Positions 1-5,420 of a DNA stretch of 9,080 nt are shown piece by piece. The notes under the pieces were generated by a model, which searched no databases, had not been told where the DNA came from, and worked only from the letters and a program-made list of their open reading frames with translations. Source of the stretch: an uncultured Oscillospiraceae bacterium (GTDB taxonomy: Bacteria; Bacillota; Clostridia; Oscillospirales; Oscillospiraceae); NCBI GenBank assembly GCA_934546685.1, contig CAKTEB010000088.1, positions 1 to 9,080 on the forward strand, written 5' to 3'. The position numbers and the translations under genes were made by a program. Numbering within the stretch: the stretch's first letter is position 1; the number at the start of each line of letters is the position of its first letter.

Positions 1-2117
1 ATGATCTCCTTGGGCTCAAAGCCAGCAGGCAGAGGCAGCTTAATGGTGATCTCCTTGCCGGAGAGCATGTCGTTGGTAACATCAACCGTCTTGTCCTGCT
101 TCACACCATCAACAGTAATGGCAGCAACAGGCTTCACGGAGAAGGTCAGGGTCTGGGTGTCGCCGGTCAGCTTGGCCTCAGTAGCCTCGACCTTGGCGGA
201 GACTGCGATCTCAACCTTTTCTGCGTTGGTGGTGTCTACATCCTTTGCAGCCGCGAGGATCTTGTCCGTGTCAGCCGCGGCGGCCACACCAGTGACCTCG
301 GCCTTGGCGGTTACTACTTCAATCTTCTTGGAATCAGCCTCGTCGATCTTCTCGGAAACCTCGGTGGTAGGCTTCGCATCCTCGGCCTTTACCTCAGTTT
401 TGATAGCCTCAAAGGTAGCGGTAACGGTAACGTTACCTGCGGGCATCATGAAGCCATTCGTCTCATCAAGCTTGATTTCCGTCTCGCCATTCATGACCTT
501 CAGGGAAGTCAGCTTGTAGCCCTTCTCAGCCGTATAAGCGATGCCCACATTATCGCCGATGGTAGCGGTGGTCTTGTCCACCGTTACAGTACCGTGCTCC
601 GCAGTATCCACCGTAATGGTATAGTTCACCTTTTTGAAGGTGGCGGTAACATTAACATTATACCATGGCATCTCAAAGCTGTATGTCCCATCACCGTTAT
701 CGGTTACGGCCACATCCTTATCTTCTTCAAGATTATTATCCTTAGTCACGCTCAGCTGGTCCAGCTCGTAGCCATCGTCAGCCTTTACTGTAAGCGTGAC
801 CGTATCTCCGTAGTGTGCTGTCTTATCAGCAGTTACAGTTCCGTTTGTAGCTTCATTGACCACAACATTATAATTGATTTTCTCAACTTCTGCATTGAGG
901 GTCACGCTACTCGCCGGCATACTAAATTCATAACAACCAGACTTAGTCAGGGGCCTCAGCTCAACCTCACTATTATCGGCATTCTTAACAGCCGACACGC
1001 TCTTAACTTCTGATCCTGTATAGCCATAAACGTAGAAACTAACTGTATCTCCTTCGGCTGCGTTTTCAGCCATGGCATTCTGAATGTTACTGGCATCTGC
1101 CCAAACAGTAGGGATCTCGCTTGTAGCCTTGATTGCATACCTATACGTCGGTTTAACATTGCCTGCAACCGCGCCGGTTACAGGGCTCTTGTACAGGCTC
1201 AAGGTTGTGCTTCTGTTGCCCTTGCTTTCATTATCCATGACATATGCATAGATAGCTCTATAGTTTTCAGGTGCAATGATAGTAGACCCTTCCACAGTGC
1301 ACACTGCCGGGTAGTTATAGTCGGTAGACGAAGTTTCCTGGTATGTACCAACTACCAGCGCAGCACCAGGAACCTCATTACCACTCCTCCAAAAACTCGC
1401 ATCATATTTTCCTGCCGTCTCCTGGCTTATGGGATTCTCCAGCTTAACATTACTATTCTTAATTGTTGCAGTGCCGCCACGAACGATTACTGCCTGACGG
1501 TTTCCGCTTATTGTAGAATTATTAACCTCCAGCGTACCCGGCACGTTAAGCAGTACTGCGCAGTTATCGTGGTCAGTGCTGTTGTTACTGATAAGCGTGG
1601 AATCTTCTACGATGAGCTTTACATTGTTGCTCCAAATCAGTGTTCCATTCTCATTGTCTGCATTTGTAGCTAATACCATTACGCCAGCAGTGATCTTAGA
1701 ACCATTCTTTACAACAACTTCAGTTGCAGTACCGCAAGGGAAAAGAGCATAGCCAGTAGTTTCCATCTCTACTGCATCAAAAATAATGGATGCTTTTGCT
1801 TCTGCTGCAAATACAACGCCACTGGTGGCGTTAGCTACAATCTTACCATTCTTTACAGTAAGCGTTTGCCCGTTACCAACATCAACATAATTGCTATCAG
1901 AAATAGTCAGCGTTTTTCCATTCAAGTCAAGCGTAGCATTTGTCGTAGGTAGCTTGTCGGCGGTAACTGTCATATCCTTATCTAGTGTAATAACGCCATC
2001 AACCGCATCCGGAAGCTTTGCAGATGCTGTATCATCGCCATCCGCAGCCGCCACCGCTGGCATCATACCCAGTACCATGCACAGTACCAGCATGATGCTC
2101 AGAAGTTTTTTCTTCAT
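1..2117 (-). CDS. Secreted surface protein with beta-solenoid-like region and InlB-B-like repeats (3' end outside window)
   Basis: This is the first 705 codons of a long reading frame that stays open to the left edge. The start ATG (2117-2115) follows AAAGGAGG (2126-2133) by 8 bases. Residues 1-25 form a signal peptide: MKKK, a hydrophobic core, then AVAAA before DGDD. Residues about 55-330 are rich in short beta-strand patterns such as LDLNGKTLTI, LTVKNGKIV and LEVNNSTISGN, as in right-handed parallel beta-helix (pectate-lyase-like) proteins. A degenerate repeat (about 355-412) and two full repeats (about 414-496 and 497-571) follow. They share the pattern (I)NYxxxV-x-HGTVTxDKT-x-GDxVxxxxxAxxGYxLxxLxV-xMP-xxNVTVTATF, typical of divergent InlB B-repeat domains. 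Residues 573-705 are rich in Lys, Glu, Thr and Ala. No anchor or LPXTG is visible because the C terminus is missing. It is probably exported and displayed at the cell surface; the ligand is unknown. Composition is more AT-rich than the atp genes. Confidence 0.88.
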   Translation of the reverse strand, partial: MKKKLLSIMLVLCMVLGMMPAVAAADGDDTASAKLPDAVDGVITLDKDMTVTADKLPTTNATLDLNGKTLTISDSNYVDVGNGQTLTVKNGKIVANATSGVVFAAEAKASIIFDAVEMETTGYALFPCGTATEVVVKNGSKITAGVMVLATNADNENGTLIWSNNVKLIVEDSTLISNNSTDHDNCAVLLNVPGTLEVNNSTISGNRQAVIVRGGTATIKNSNVKLENPISQETAGKYDASFWRSGNEVPGAALVVGTYQETSSTDYNYPAVCTVEGSTIIAPENYRAIYAYVMDNESKGNRSTTLSLYKSPVTGAVAGNVKPTYRYAIKATSEIPTVWADASNIQNAMAENAAEGDTVSFYVYGYTGSEVKSVSAVKNADNSEVELRPLTKSGCYEFSMPASSVTLNAEVEKINYNVVVNEATNGTVTADKTAHYGDTVTLTVKADDGYELDQLSVTKDNNLEEDKDVAVTDNGDGTYSFEMPWYNVNVTATFKKVNYTITVDTAEHGTVTVDKTTATIGDNVGIAYTAEKGYKLTSLKVMNGETEIKLDETNGFMMPAGNVTVTATFEAIKTEVKAEDAKPTTEVSEKIDEADSKKIEVVTAKAEVTGVAAAADTDKILAAAKDVDTTNAEKVEIAVSAKVEATEAKLTGDTQTLTFSVKPVAAITVDGVKQDKTVDVTNDMLSGKEITIKLPLPAGFEPKEI

Positions 2118-2125
2118 AGCATATT

Positions 2126-2133
2126 CCTCCTTT
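2126..2133 (-). promoter_or_regulatory. Ribosome binding site of the surface-protein gene
   Basis: On the minus strand this reads AAAGGAGG, a near-perfect match to the 3' end of 16S rRNA, 8 bases before the ATG at 2117. It fixes the start and indicates strong translation initiation. Confidence 0.85.
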
Positions 2134-2140
2134 ATATCTC

Positions 2141-2223
2141 CCCCGGCTGTACATGATACCGGGGTCTTCAGCAGACCTGCCAGGCCCAATCCGTCCAGAG
2201 ACCTCCGTTTTTCGGAATTGGGC
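2141..2223 (-). promoter_or_regulatory. Structured 5' leader of the surface-protein mRNA (two predicted hairpins)
   Basis: Two inverted repeats lie between the predicted transcription start (about 2241) and the ribosome binding site. The outer one pairs 2184-2193 with 2213-2223: ten base pairs (GCCCAA with TTGGGC, TCCG with CGGA), one bulged base and a 19-base loop. The inner one pairs CCCCGG (2141-2146) with CCGGGG (2159-2164) and ends 8 bases upstream of AAAGGAGG. No T-run follows either stem, so neither looks like a terminator. They may affect translation or mRNA stability. I could not match the leader to a known riboswitch class. Confidence 0.45.
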
Positions 2224-2252
2224 ATGATCCGCTTTCCTACATTGGGTATGAT
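2217..2252. repeat. Two 12-bp direct repeats, ATTGGG(C/T)ATGAT, 24 bp apart
   Basis: ATTGGGCATGAT (2217-2228) and ATTGGGTATGAT (2241-2252) match at 11 of 12 positions, and their starts are 24 bp apart. The second copy covers the -10 of the surface-protein promoter and the predicted start; the first lies in the transcribed leader and supplies one arm of its hairpin. The position suits a tandem operator, but the regulator is unknown and chance is possible. Confidence 0.45.
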
Positions 2253-2276
2253 AACACTATGATTTTACACTGTCAA
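2248..2276 (-). promoter_or_regulatory. Sigma-A-type promoter of the surface-protein gene
   Basis: Read on the minus strand: TTGACA (2276-2271), a spacer of exactly 17 bases, then TATCAT (2253-2248). The -35 is perfect and the -10 has five of six consensus bases. The predicted start is near 2241, giving a leader of about 125 bases. The -10 overlaps one copy of a direct repeat (2241-2252). Confidence 0.75.
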
Positions 2277-2404
2277 CGGGTTTTCAGCAAACTTCAACAA
2301 CTTCTATTATTTATTGGAAATACCACAATATTGCGCCCCAGTCCCAAGATTCTTCTACAATTCCTACAAAAATGTCATTTCGTTTACATTCCATAGGAGG
2401 ACTT
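2277..2404. other. Intergenic region between divergent promoters, no gene seen
   Basis: This AT-rich stretch separates the surface-protein promoter from the small reading frame at 2405. I found no convincing RNA gene or repeat. TTGCGC (2331-2336) with TACAAT (2356-2361) is a weak plus-strand promoter candidate with a 19-base spacer. The right end holds AGGAGG (2395-2400), the binding site for the small frame. Confidence 0.4.
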
Positions 2405-2452
2405 ATGATGTTTTATGCAAATTTCCGCTTTTCGGGGGCTTTTTCCGGTTGA
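2405..2452 (+). CDS. Possible 15-residue leader peptide upstream of the Rrf2 gene
   Basis: ATG at 2405 (or 2408) opens a 15-codon frame reading MMFYANFRFSGAFSG, ending with TGA at 2450-2452. A full AGGAGG (2395-2400) sits 4 or 7 bases before the two ATGs, which is better than chance for a random short frame. The peptide is rich in Phe and has no clear membrane segment. Its stop overlaps the -35 (2449-2454) of the Rrf2 promoter. It may be a leader peptide, a true microprotein, or only a decayed gene start with its ribosome binding site. Its promoter is weak or lies upstream. No function can be assigned. Confidence 0.3.
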   Translation: MMFYANFRFSGAFSG

Positions 2453-2477
2453 CGAGGTGGGTAAAATGGAATATAAT
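2449..2477 (+). promoter_or_regulatory. Sigma-A-type promoter of the Rrf2 gene
   Basis: TTGACG (2449-2454), a 17-base spacer, then a perfect TATAAT (2472-2477). Transcription should start near 2484, giving a leader of only about 34 bases before the coding start. Confidence 0.78.
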
Positions 2478-2482
2478 ATTTC

Positions 2483-2493
2483 ATATCGGATAT
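2483..2493. promoter_or_regulatory. Inverted repeat ATATC-G-GATAT at the Rrf2 transcription start
   Basis: A perfect 5-bp inverted repeat around one central base lies just downstream of the -10, over the predicted start. A repressor bound here would block initiation. Many Rrf2 proteins control their own genes, so autoregulation is a reasonable inference, but the AT-rich setting makes chance likely enough to keep confidence low. Confidence 0.35.
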
Positions 2494-2503
2494 ATAGGAA
2501 TTC

Positions 2504-2509
2504 AGGAGG
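2504..2509 (+). promoter_or_regulatory. Ribosome binding site that decides the Rrf2 start
   Basis: AGGAGG is only 2 bases before the ATG at 2512 but 8 bases before the in-frame TTG at 2518. The second spacing is normal for Firmicutes, so TTG is the better start. Confidence 0.6.
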
Positions 2510-2517
2510 ACATGGAA

Positions 2518-2961
2518 TTGAGAATTTCCGCAAAGGCCCGCTACGGGCTGGCCGCCATGGTCTACTTCGCCATGCGCTACCCCACCGAGACCAAGTTCAC
2601 GGTGCTGGAGGTCAGCGAGGCGCTGAAAATATCGAAGATCTACCTGGAGCAGGTGTTCACCCGGCTGAAATCCGATGGCATCGTGCTGGCCACCAAGGGG
2701 CCCCAGGGGGGCTATTCCCTGAAAAGGGCCCCGGGGGAGATCACCGTGTATCAGGTGCTCTACGCCACCGAGACCAGCCTCTTTGACCCCACCCCCGAGA
2801 CGTTGGGGGATCAGGCGCCGTATTTGGAGCAGGTCATGGGGGAGGATGTGTTCGGGGCGCTGGACGAGACCGTCAAGGAGACTCTGGAGGGCATCACCCT
2901 GGAGCAGCTGGCCCAGAAGGCCATTGAGAAGAGCACCACGGGGTATATGTATTATGTGTAA
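2518..2961 (+). CDS. Rrf2-family winged-helix transcription regulator without cysteines
   Basis: This encodes about 147 residues, the usual Rrf2 length. The N terminus MRISAKARYGLAAM matches the family opening (IscR and CymR begin M-[RK]-[LI]-[ST]-x-K-[GA]-R-Y). The helix-turn-helix follows (about residues 23-50, with VSEALKISKIYLEQVFTRLK), then the wing LATKGPQGGYSL. The C-terminal half (about 75-147) forms the dimer and sensor region; there is no cysteine anywhere, so the three-Cys iron-sulfur site of IscR or NsrR is absent. It therefore probably senses something else, or binds a partner protein as CymR does. The start is TTG at 2518 by spacing and family alignment; ATG at 2512 would add two residues. 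The gene is monocistronic, with its own promoter (2449-2477) and terminator (3098-3135). The target genes are not shown; the divergent surface-protein gene is one candidate. Confidence 0.88.
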   Translation: MRISAKARYGLAAMVYFAMRYPTETKFTVLEVSEALKISKIYLEQVFTRLKSDGIVLATKGPQGGYSLKRAPGEITVYQVLYATETSLFDPTPETLGDQAPYLEQVMGEDVFGALDETVKETLEGITLEQLAQKAIEKSTTGYMYYV

Positions 2962-3083
2962 GCGGCACAGCCGCAATGAAATTCGGCCATAGGCCGAATG
3001 AAATATGCTTTCGCATATGAAATCCAGCCTTGGGGCTGGATGAAATCGCCCCTTTGGGGCGGTGAAGGTGTCCTTTCCGGACA
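2962..3083. repeat. Array of six different hairpins joined by ATGAAAT linkers
   Basis: Directly after the Rrf2 stop come six short inverted repeats with different stems. They are GCGGC/GCCGC (2962-2974), TTCGGCC/GGCCGAA (2982-2998), ATATGC/GCATAT (3003-3018), TCCAGCC/GGCTGGA (3023-3040), CGCCCC/GGGGCG (3047-3061) and TGTCC/GGACA (3069-3083). Loops are 3 to 5 bases. The linker ATGAAAT is exact at 2976, 2998, 3017 and 3040, and degenerate after hairpins five and six. The period is 19 to 23 bases. Because the stems differ while the linker and geometry stay the same, this is neither a simple tandem repeat nor CRISPR. In RNA it would be a string of stem-loops ahead of the terminator. Function unknown. 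Confidence 0.85.
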
Positions 3084-3097
3084 AATTGAATTATTTT

Positions 3098-3135
3098 GGG
3101 GGTGCCGCAAAGAATTTTGCAGCACCCCCTTTTTT
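3098..3135 (+). terminator. Rho-independent terminator of the Rrf2 gene
   Basis: GGGGGTGC (3098-3105) pairs with GCACCCCC (3122-3129); after one mismatch, GCAAA (3107-3111) pairs with TTTGC (3116-3120) around a 4-base loop. Six T bases follow (3130-3135). The stem is very strong. The T-run overlaps the lysR stop codon (3136-3134). On the minus strand the same hairpin is followed only by CAAAATAATT, so stopping of lysR transcripts there would be weaker. Confidence 0.9.
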
Positions 3136-4018
3136 ACTCCAACAGCAATTCCTTAAACTTCTGAAACGCGATGGACTGGGGCCGGGCGGTATTCTCCACC
3201 ATAGCAATCTGCCGCTGGGGAATATCGGTATCCAGCGGAATCTTAAAAATCTCGCCCCGGGTCAGAGACGCGGCGGCCATGGGCTCCGGCACAAAGCCAA
3301 GCCCCAGGTTATACATGACCATGAGGATCACCTGATCCATGGTGGCGGCCTCCATGTCCACCCGGAAGGCCAGATCGTGCTTGGAAAACAGCCGCTGATA
3401 AAAGTCGTAGGTGCTGGTGCCCTGGCCCAGGCAGACCATGGGCATCCCGGAGAGCTCCTGGAGCCGCCGGTTTTTGGAGGCCAGATTCCGATAGTTGCCG
3501 CCCCCCACCAGTACCTCCTGGAAGGACCGGAGGGGCGTAATCCGCAGGGTTGGGCCGCTCTGGCAGGGGGTGGTGATGATGGCGCAGTCCATCCGCCGCT
3601 GAGACAGGGCCTCGATGGCCTGGGGGGAGGTGTCGTTGGTGATACGCAGCTGAATATTCGGGTAGCGGGCGCGGAATTCCGACAGCTTCCGCACGAGCAG
3701 CAGATGCAGAGCCGTTTCGCTGGCGCTGATGGAGATGACGCCGCTTTCCAGCAGACAGTCCCGGCGGAGCTCCTCCTCCCCGGCGGTGATCTGGTCGAAG
3801 GCCAGATGCACATGGGCAAACAGGGTCTCCCCCTCCGGAGTCAGGCTCACGCCCCGGTTGGATCGGACAAATAATTTGCAGCCCAGCTCCTGCTCCAGGT
3901 TGTTCATGCACCTGGTAATGTTGGGCTGATTGTTGCCGAGAACCGCCGCCGCCCGGGTGAAGCTGTTCTGTCTCGCAACATGGTAAAAAATACGGTAGTA
4001 GTCGTAGGGAACCGACAT
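3134..4018 (-). CDS. LysR-family transcription regulator
   Basis: This encodes 294 residues, normal for LysR-type regulators. The N-terminal helix-turn-helix spans about residues 5-60, with YDYYRIFYHVARQNSFTRAA, then the recognition helix around QPNITRCMNNLEQELG and the wing-side LFVRSNRGVSLTPEG. A linker helix leads to a two-lobed effector domain (about 88-294) with LRITNDTSPQAIEALSQRRMD, DCAIIT and LGLGFVPEPMA as recognisable landmarks. The start at 4018 has AAAGGA (4031-4026) 7 bases upstream; an ATG at 4042 lacks such a site and would add eight poorly conserved residues. The gene is divergent from the ATP synthase operon, and their promoters share a -10 region. LysR regulators usually control the divergent neighbour and themselves, so control of the atp genes is a fair inference. 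The effector molecule cannot be named. Confidence 0.92.
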   Translation of the reverse strand: MSVPYDYYRIFYHVARQNSFTRAAAVLGNNQPNITRCMNNLEQELGCKLFVRSNRGVSLTPEGETLFAHVHLAFDQITAGEEELRRDCLLESGVISISASETALHLLLVRKLSEFRARYPNIQLRITNDTSPQAIEALSQRRMDCAIITTPCQSGPTLRITPLRSFQEVLVGGGNYRNLASKNRRLQELSGMPMVCLGQGTSTYDFYQRLFSKHDLAFRVDMEAATMDQVILMVMYNLGLGFVPEPMAAASLTRGEIFKIPLDTDIPQRQIAMVENTARPQSIAFQKFKELLLE

Positions 4019-4036
4019 GGTATTGTCCTTTCTGCC

Positions 4037-4062
4037 ATACAATATTGGTATAGTAATGATAC
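4037..4062. promoter_or_regulatory. Three phased ATAC/GTAT half-sites, LysR-type T-N11-A boxes
   Basis: ATAC (4037-4040), GTAT (4048-4051) and ATAC (4059-4062) are spaced exactly 11 bp apart, one helical turn. Each neighbouring pair forms an inverted repeat with 7 bases between, which satisfies T-N11-A, the classic LysR box. They lie between the lysR promoter and its ribosome binding site and upstream of the atp -35. A further GTAT-A-ATAC (4096-4104) covers the shared -10. Binding is inferred. Confidence 0.5.
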
Positions 4063-4073
4063 GAATTATATAT

Positions 4074-4102
4074 TTTACATCTTGCCAGGTACACAGTATA
4101 AT
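4074..4102 (+). promoter_or_regulatory. Sigma-A-type promoter of the atp operon
   Basis: TTTACA (4074-4079), a 17-base spacer and a perfect TATAAT (4097-4102). The start should be near 4109, giving a leader of about 79 bases before atpB. Its -10 overlaps the -10 of the divergent lysR promoter (4095-4100). Confidence 0.72.
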
Positions 4103-4123
4103 ACCAACGTCTCAGAAATGCAA
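4095..4123 (-). promoter_or_regulatory. Sigma-A-type promoter of lysR
   Basis: On the minus strand: TTGCAT (4123-4118), a 17-base spacer and TATACT (4100-4095). The start should be near 4088. A second TATAAT on this strand (4070-4065) has only a poor -35 and is less likely. Confidence 0.65.
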
Positions 4124-4131
4124 CCCCATTT

Positions 4132-4152
4132 TAGTTTGTTATATCGAAACTA
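4132..4152 (+). promoter_or_regulatory. Inverted repeat TAGTTT-N9-AAACTA in the atp leader
   Basis: A perfect 6-bp inverted repeat (4132-4137 with 4147-4152, 9 bases between) lies in the predicted atp leader, 22 bases before AAAGGAG. No T-run follows, so it is not a terminator. It could be an operator or a weak RNA hairpin; A/T content makes chance possible. Confidence 0.35.
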
Positions 4153-4187
4153 TATGACAGGCTCCGGGCTGCGGAAAGGAGTAACCT

Positions 4188-5009
4188 ATGAAGCACAAAA
4201 AGTTTCTGATCGGATGGATCCTTGTGGTGGCTGTTCTGACCGTGGCCAGCATCCTGGTAAAGGCTCCCGCCAGTCAGGAATCCATTCAGGAGGCCATGCG
4301 GGACGCCGTACTGCATGAGACAGGCCGCATCAGCCTGTTCGGCCTCAAAAACGTGAACCCGGGACTGATCTCCGGCATGGTTGTAACAGCAGTGCTGCTG
4401 ATCGCGGCCGCCCTGATCCGGATCTTCGCCATTCCCCGGTTCCAATATGTGCCCGGTAAATTTCAGATGCTCATTGAGCAGGTGGTCGGCCTCTTCGACA
4501 ACCTGGCCAAGAGCAACTCTCCCCACCGGAACGGCTTCCTGGGGGCCTACGTCTTCGCCGCTGGCGTCTATATTTTTGTGGGAACCCTGTTTGAGCTGTT
4601 TGGCGTACAGGCCGTGAGCATCAGCGGCGCGTCTGTGAGCCTGCCCGCGCCCCTGTCCGATGTCAACGGTGCCATCGCCCTGGGCTGCCTGTCCTACTGC
4701 ATCATTCTCTCCGGCGGCATTGCCGGAAACGGCGTCAAGGGCATCGGCAAGACCCTCAAGGACTTCTCGCTGCCCATCTCCATGAGCTTCCGTCTATTCG
4801 GCGCGCTGCTCAGCGGACTGCTGGTCACGGAGCTCATCTATTATTATGTACAGCTGAGCTTTGTTCTTCCCGTAGTGGTGGCAGTGCTCTTTACCCTGCT
4901 GCACGCGCTGATCCAGAGCTATGTGCTCACCATGCTCACCGCCCTGTTCTACGGCGAGGTATCCGAGCCCAGCCCCAAGAAGCCTAAGGCAAAGAAACAA
5001 CACGCATAA
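4188..5009 (+). CDS. atpB: F1Fo ATP synthase subunit a
   Basis: This encodes 273 residues of the Fo stator channel, which passes ions to and from the c-ring in the membrane. ATG at 4188 follows AAAGGAG (4175-4181) by 6 bases. The first 24 residues form a basic-plus-hydrophobic N-terminal segment, with further membrane segments at about 60-80, 118-140, 160-180, 195-222 and 224-256. PLSDVNGAIALG (155-166) matches the conserved P-x-(S/A)-D-V-N motif. The essential arginine is R202 in SFRLFG, matching E. coli R210. The next residue after RLFG is Ala, where many subunits have Asn (RLFGN). Near the C terminus, HALIQSYVLTMLTALF (239-254) holds the conserved helix with Q243. The Lys-rich tail (264-271) is longer than usual. 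First gene of the operon; no atpI precedes it. Confidence 0.95.
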   Translation: MKHKKFLIGWILVVAVLTVASILVKAPASQESIQEAMRDAVLHETGRISLFGLKNVNPGLISGMVVTAVLLIAAALIRIFAIPRFQYVPGKFQMLIEQVVGLFDNLAKSNSPHRNGFLGAYVFAAGVYIFVGTLFELFGVQAVSISGASVSLPAPLSDVNGAIALGCLSYCIILSGGIAGNGVKGIGKTLKDFSLPISMSFRLFGALLSGLLVTELIYYYVQLSFVLPVVVAVLFTLLHALIQSYVLTMLTALFYGEVSEPSPKKPKAKKQHA

Positions 5010-5039
5010 CAAACTTATTTTTTAATGGAGGTTTTAACA

Positions 5040-5405
5040 ATGAAAAAGCTGAAAATGAGAATCCCCGCCCTGTTGCTGGTGGTTATTATGGTTATGGCCC
5101 TGGCTGTTCCTGTCCTGGCTGCAAACAGCTCTGACGCCGCTGCCGCTGAAACCACCGTGGAGGCCGCTGGCGGCCTGTCCGACACCGCCGCAAAGGCGCT
5201 GGGCGCTGCAATCGCCATCGGTCTGGCCGCTGCCGGCGGCGCAATCGCCATGGGCGTTGTGTCCGGCAAGTCCGCAGAGGGCATCGCCCGTCAGCCCGAG
5301 GCTCAGGACAAGATCCGTACAACCCTGATGCTGAGCCTGGTATTCATCGAGACTGCAATCATCTACGCGCTGCTGGTTGTTATCCTGATTATCTTCGTAC
5401 TATAA
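5040..5405 (+). CDS. atpE: F1Fo ATP synthase subunit c with signal-peptide-like N-terminal extension
   Basis: This encodes 121 residues; usual c subunits have 75-90. ATG at 5040 follows GGAGG (5027-5031) by 8 bases; an earlier in-frame ATG (5025) overlaps that site and is rejected. Residues 1-27 look like a signal peptide (MKKLKMR, hydrophobic core, V-L-A then ANSS), then a short Ala/Thr/Glu linker (28-46). The c subunit proper begins near residue 47: helix 1 with GAAIAIGLAAAGGAIAMG, the polar loop ARQPEA (83-88), and helix 2 with the ion-binding E104 in FIETAIIY. Compared with sodium-type c subunits (Gln in helix 1, E-S-T-x-x-Y in helix 2), Met71 replaces the Gln, Thr follows Glu, Ala follows that, and the Tyr is kept. 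This leans toward protons but is not decisive. It lies 30 bases after atpB and 15 before atpF. Confidence 0.95.
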   Translation: MKKLKMRIPALLLVVIMVMALAVPVLAANSSDAAAAETTVEAAGGLSDTAAKALGAAIAIGLAAAGGAIAMGVVSGKSAEGIARQPEAQDKIRTTLMLSLVFIETAIIYALLVVILIIFVL

Positions 5406-5420
5406 AGGCAGGTGCCGACC

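Noticed and set aside
2314..2517. Upstream extension of the Rrf2 frame to an ATG at 2314
   Set aside because: It would add 66 residues or more without family match and would run through the promoter; family alignment begins at 2518.
2976..3020. Small frame starting at the first ATGAAAT of the hairpin array
   Set aside because: The ATG is part of the repeated linker and no ribosome binding site precedes it.
2962..3083. CRISPR array reading of the hairpin chain
   Set aside because: The constant part is only 7 bases, the units are about 22 bases, and the variable parts are themselves palindromes. No cas genes are near.
3062..3874. Plus-strand open frame of 270 codons opposite lysR
   Set aside because: It is antisense to lysR, starts in the hairpin array, crosses the terminator and has no family resemblance.
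4019..4042. Earlier lysR start at 4042
   Set aside because: No ribosome binding site precedes it, while AAAGGA is ideally placed for the ATG at 4018.
5025..5039. Earlier atpE start at 5025
   Set aside because: This ATG overlaps GGAGG, the ribosome binding site for the ATG at 5040.
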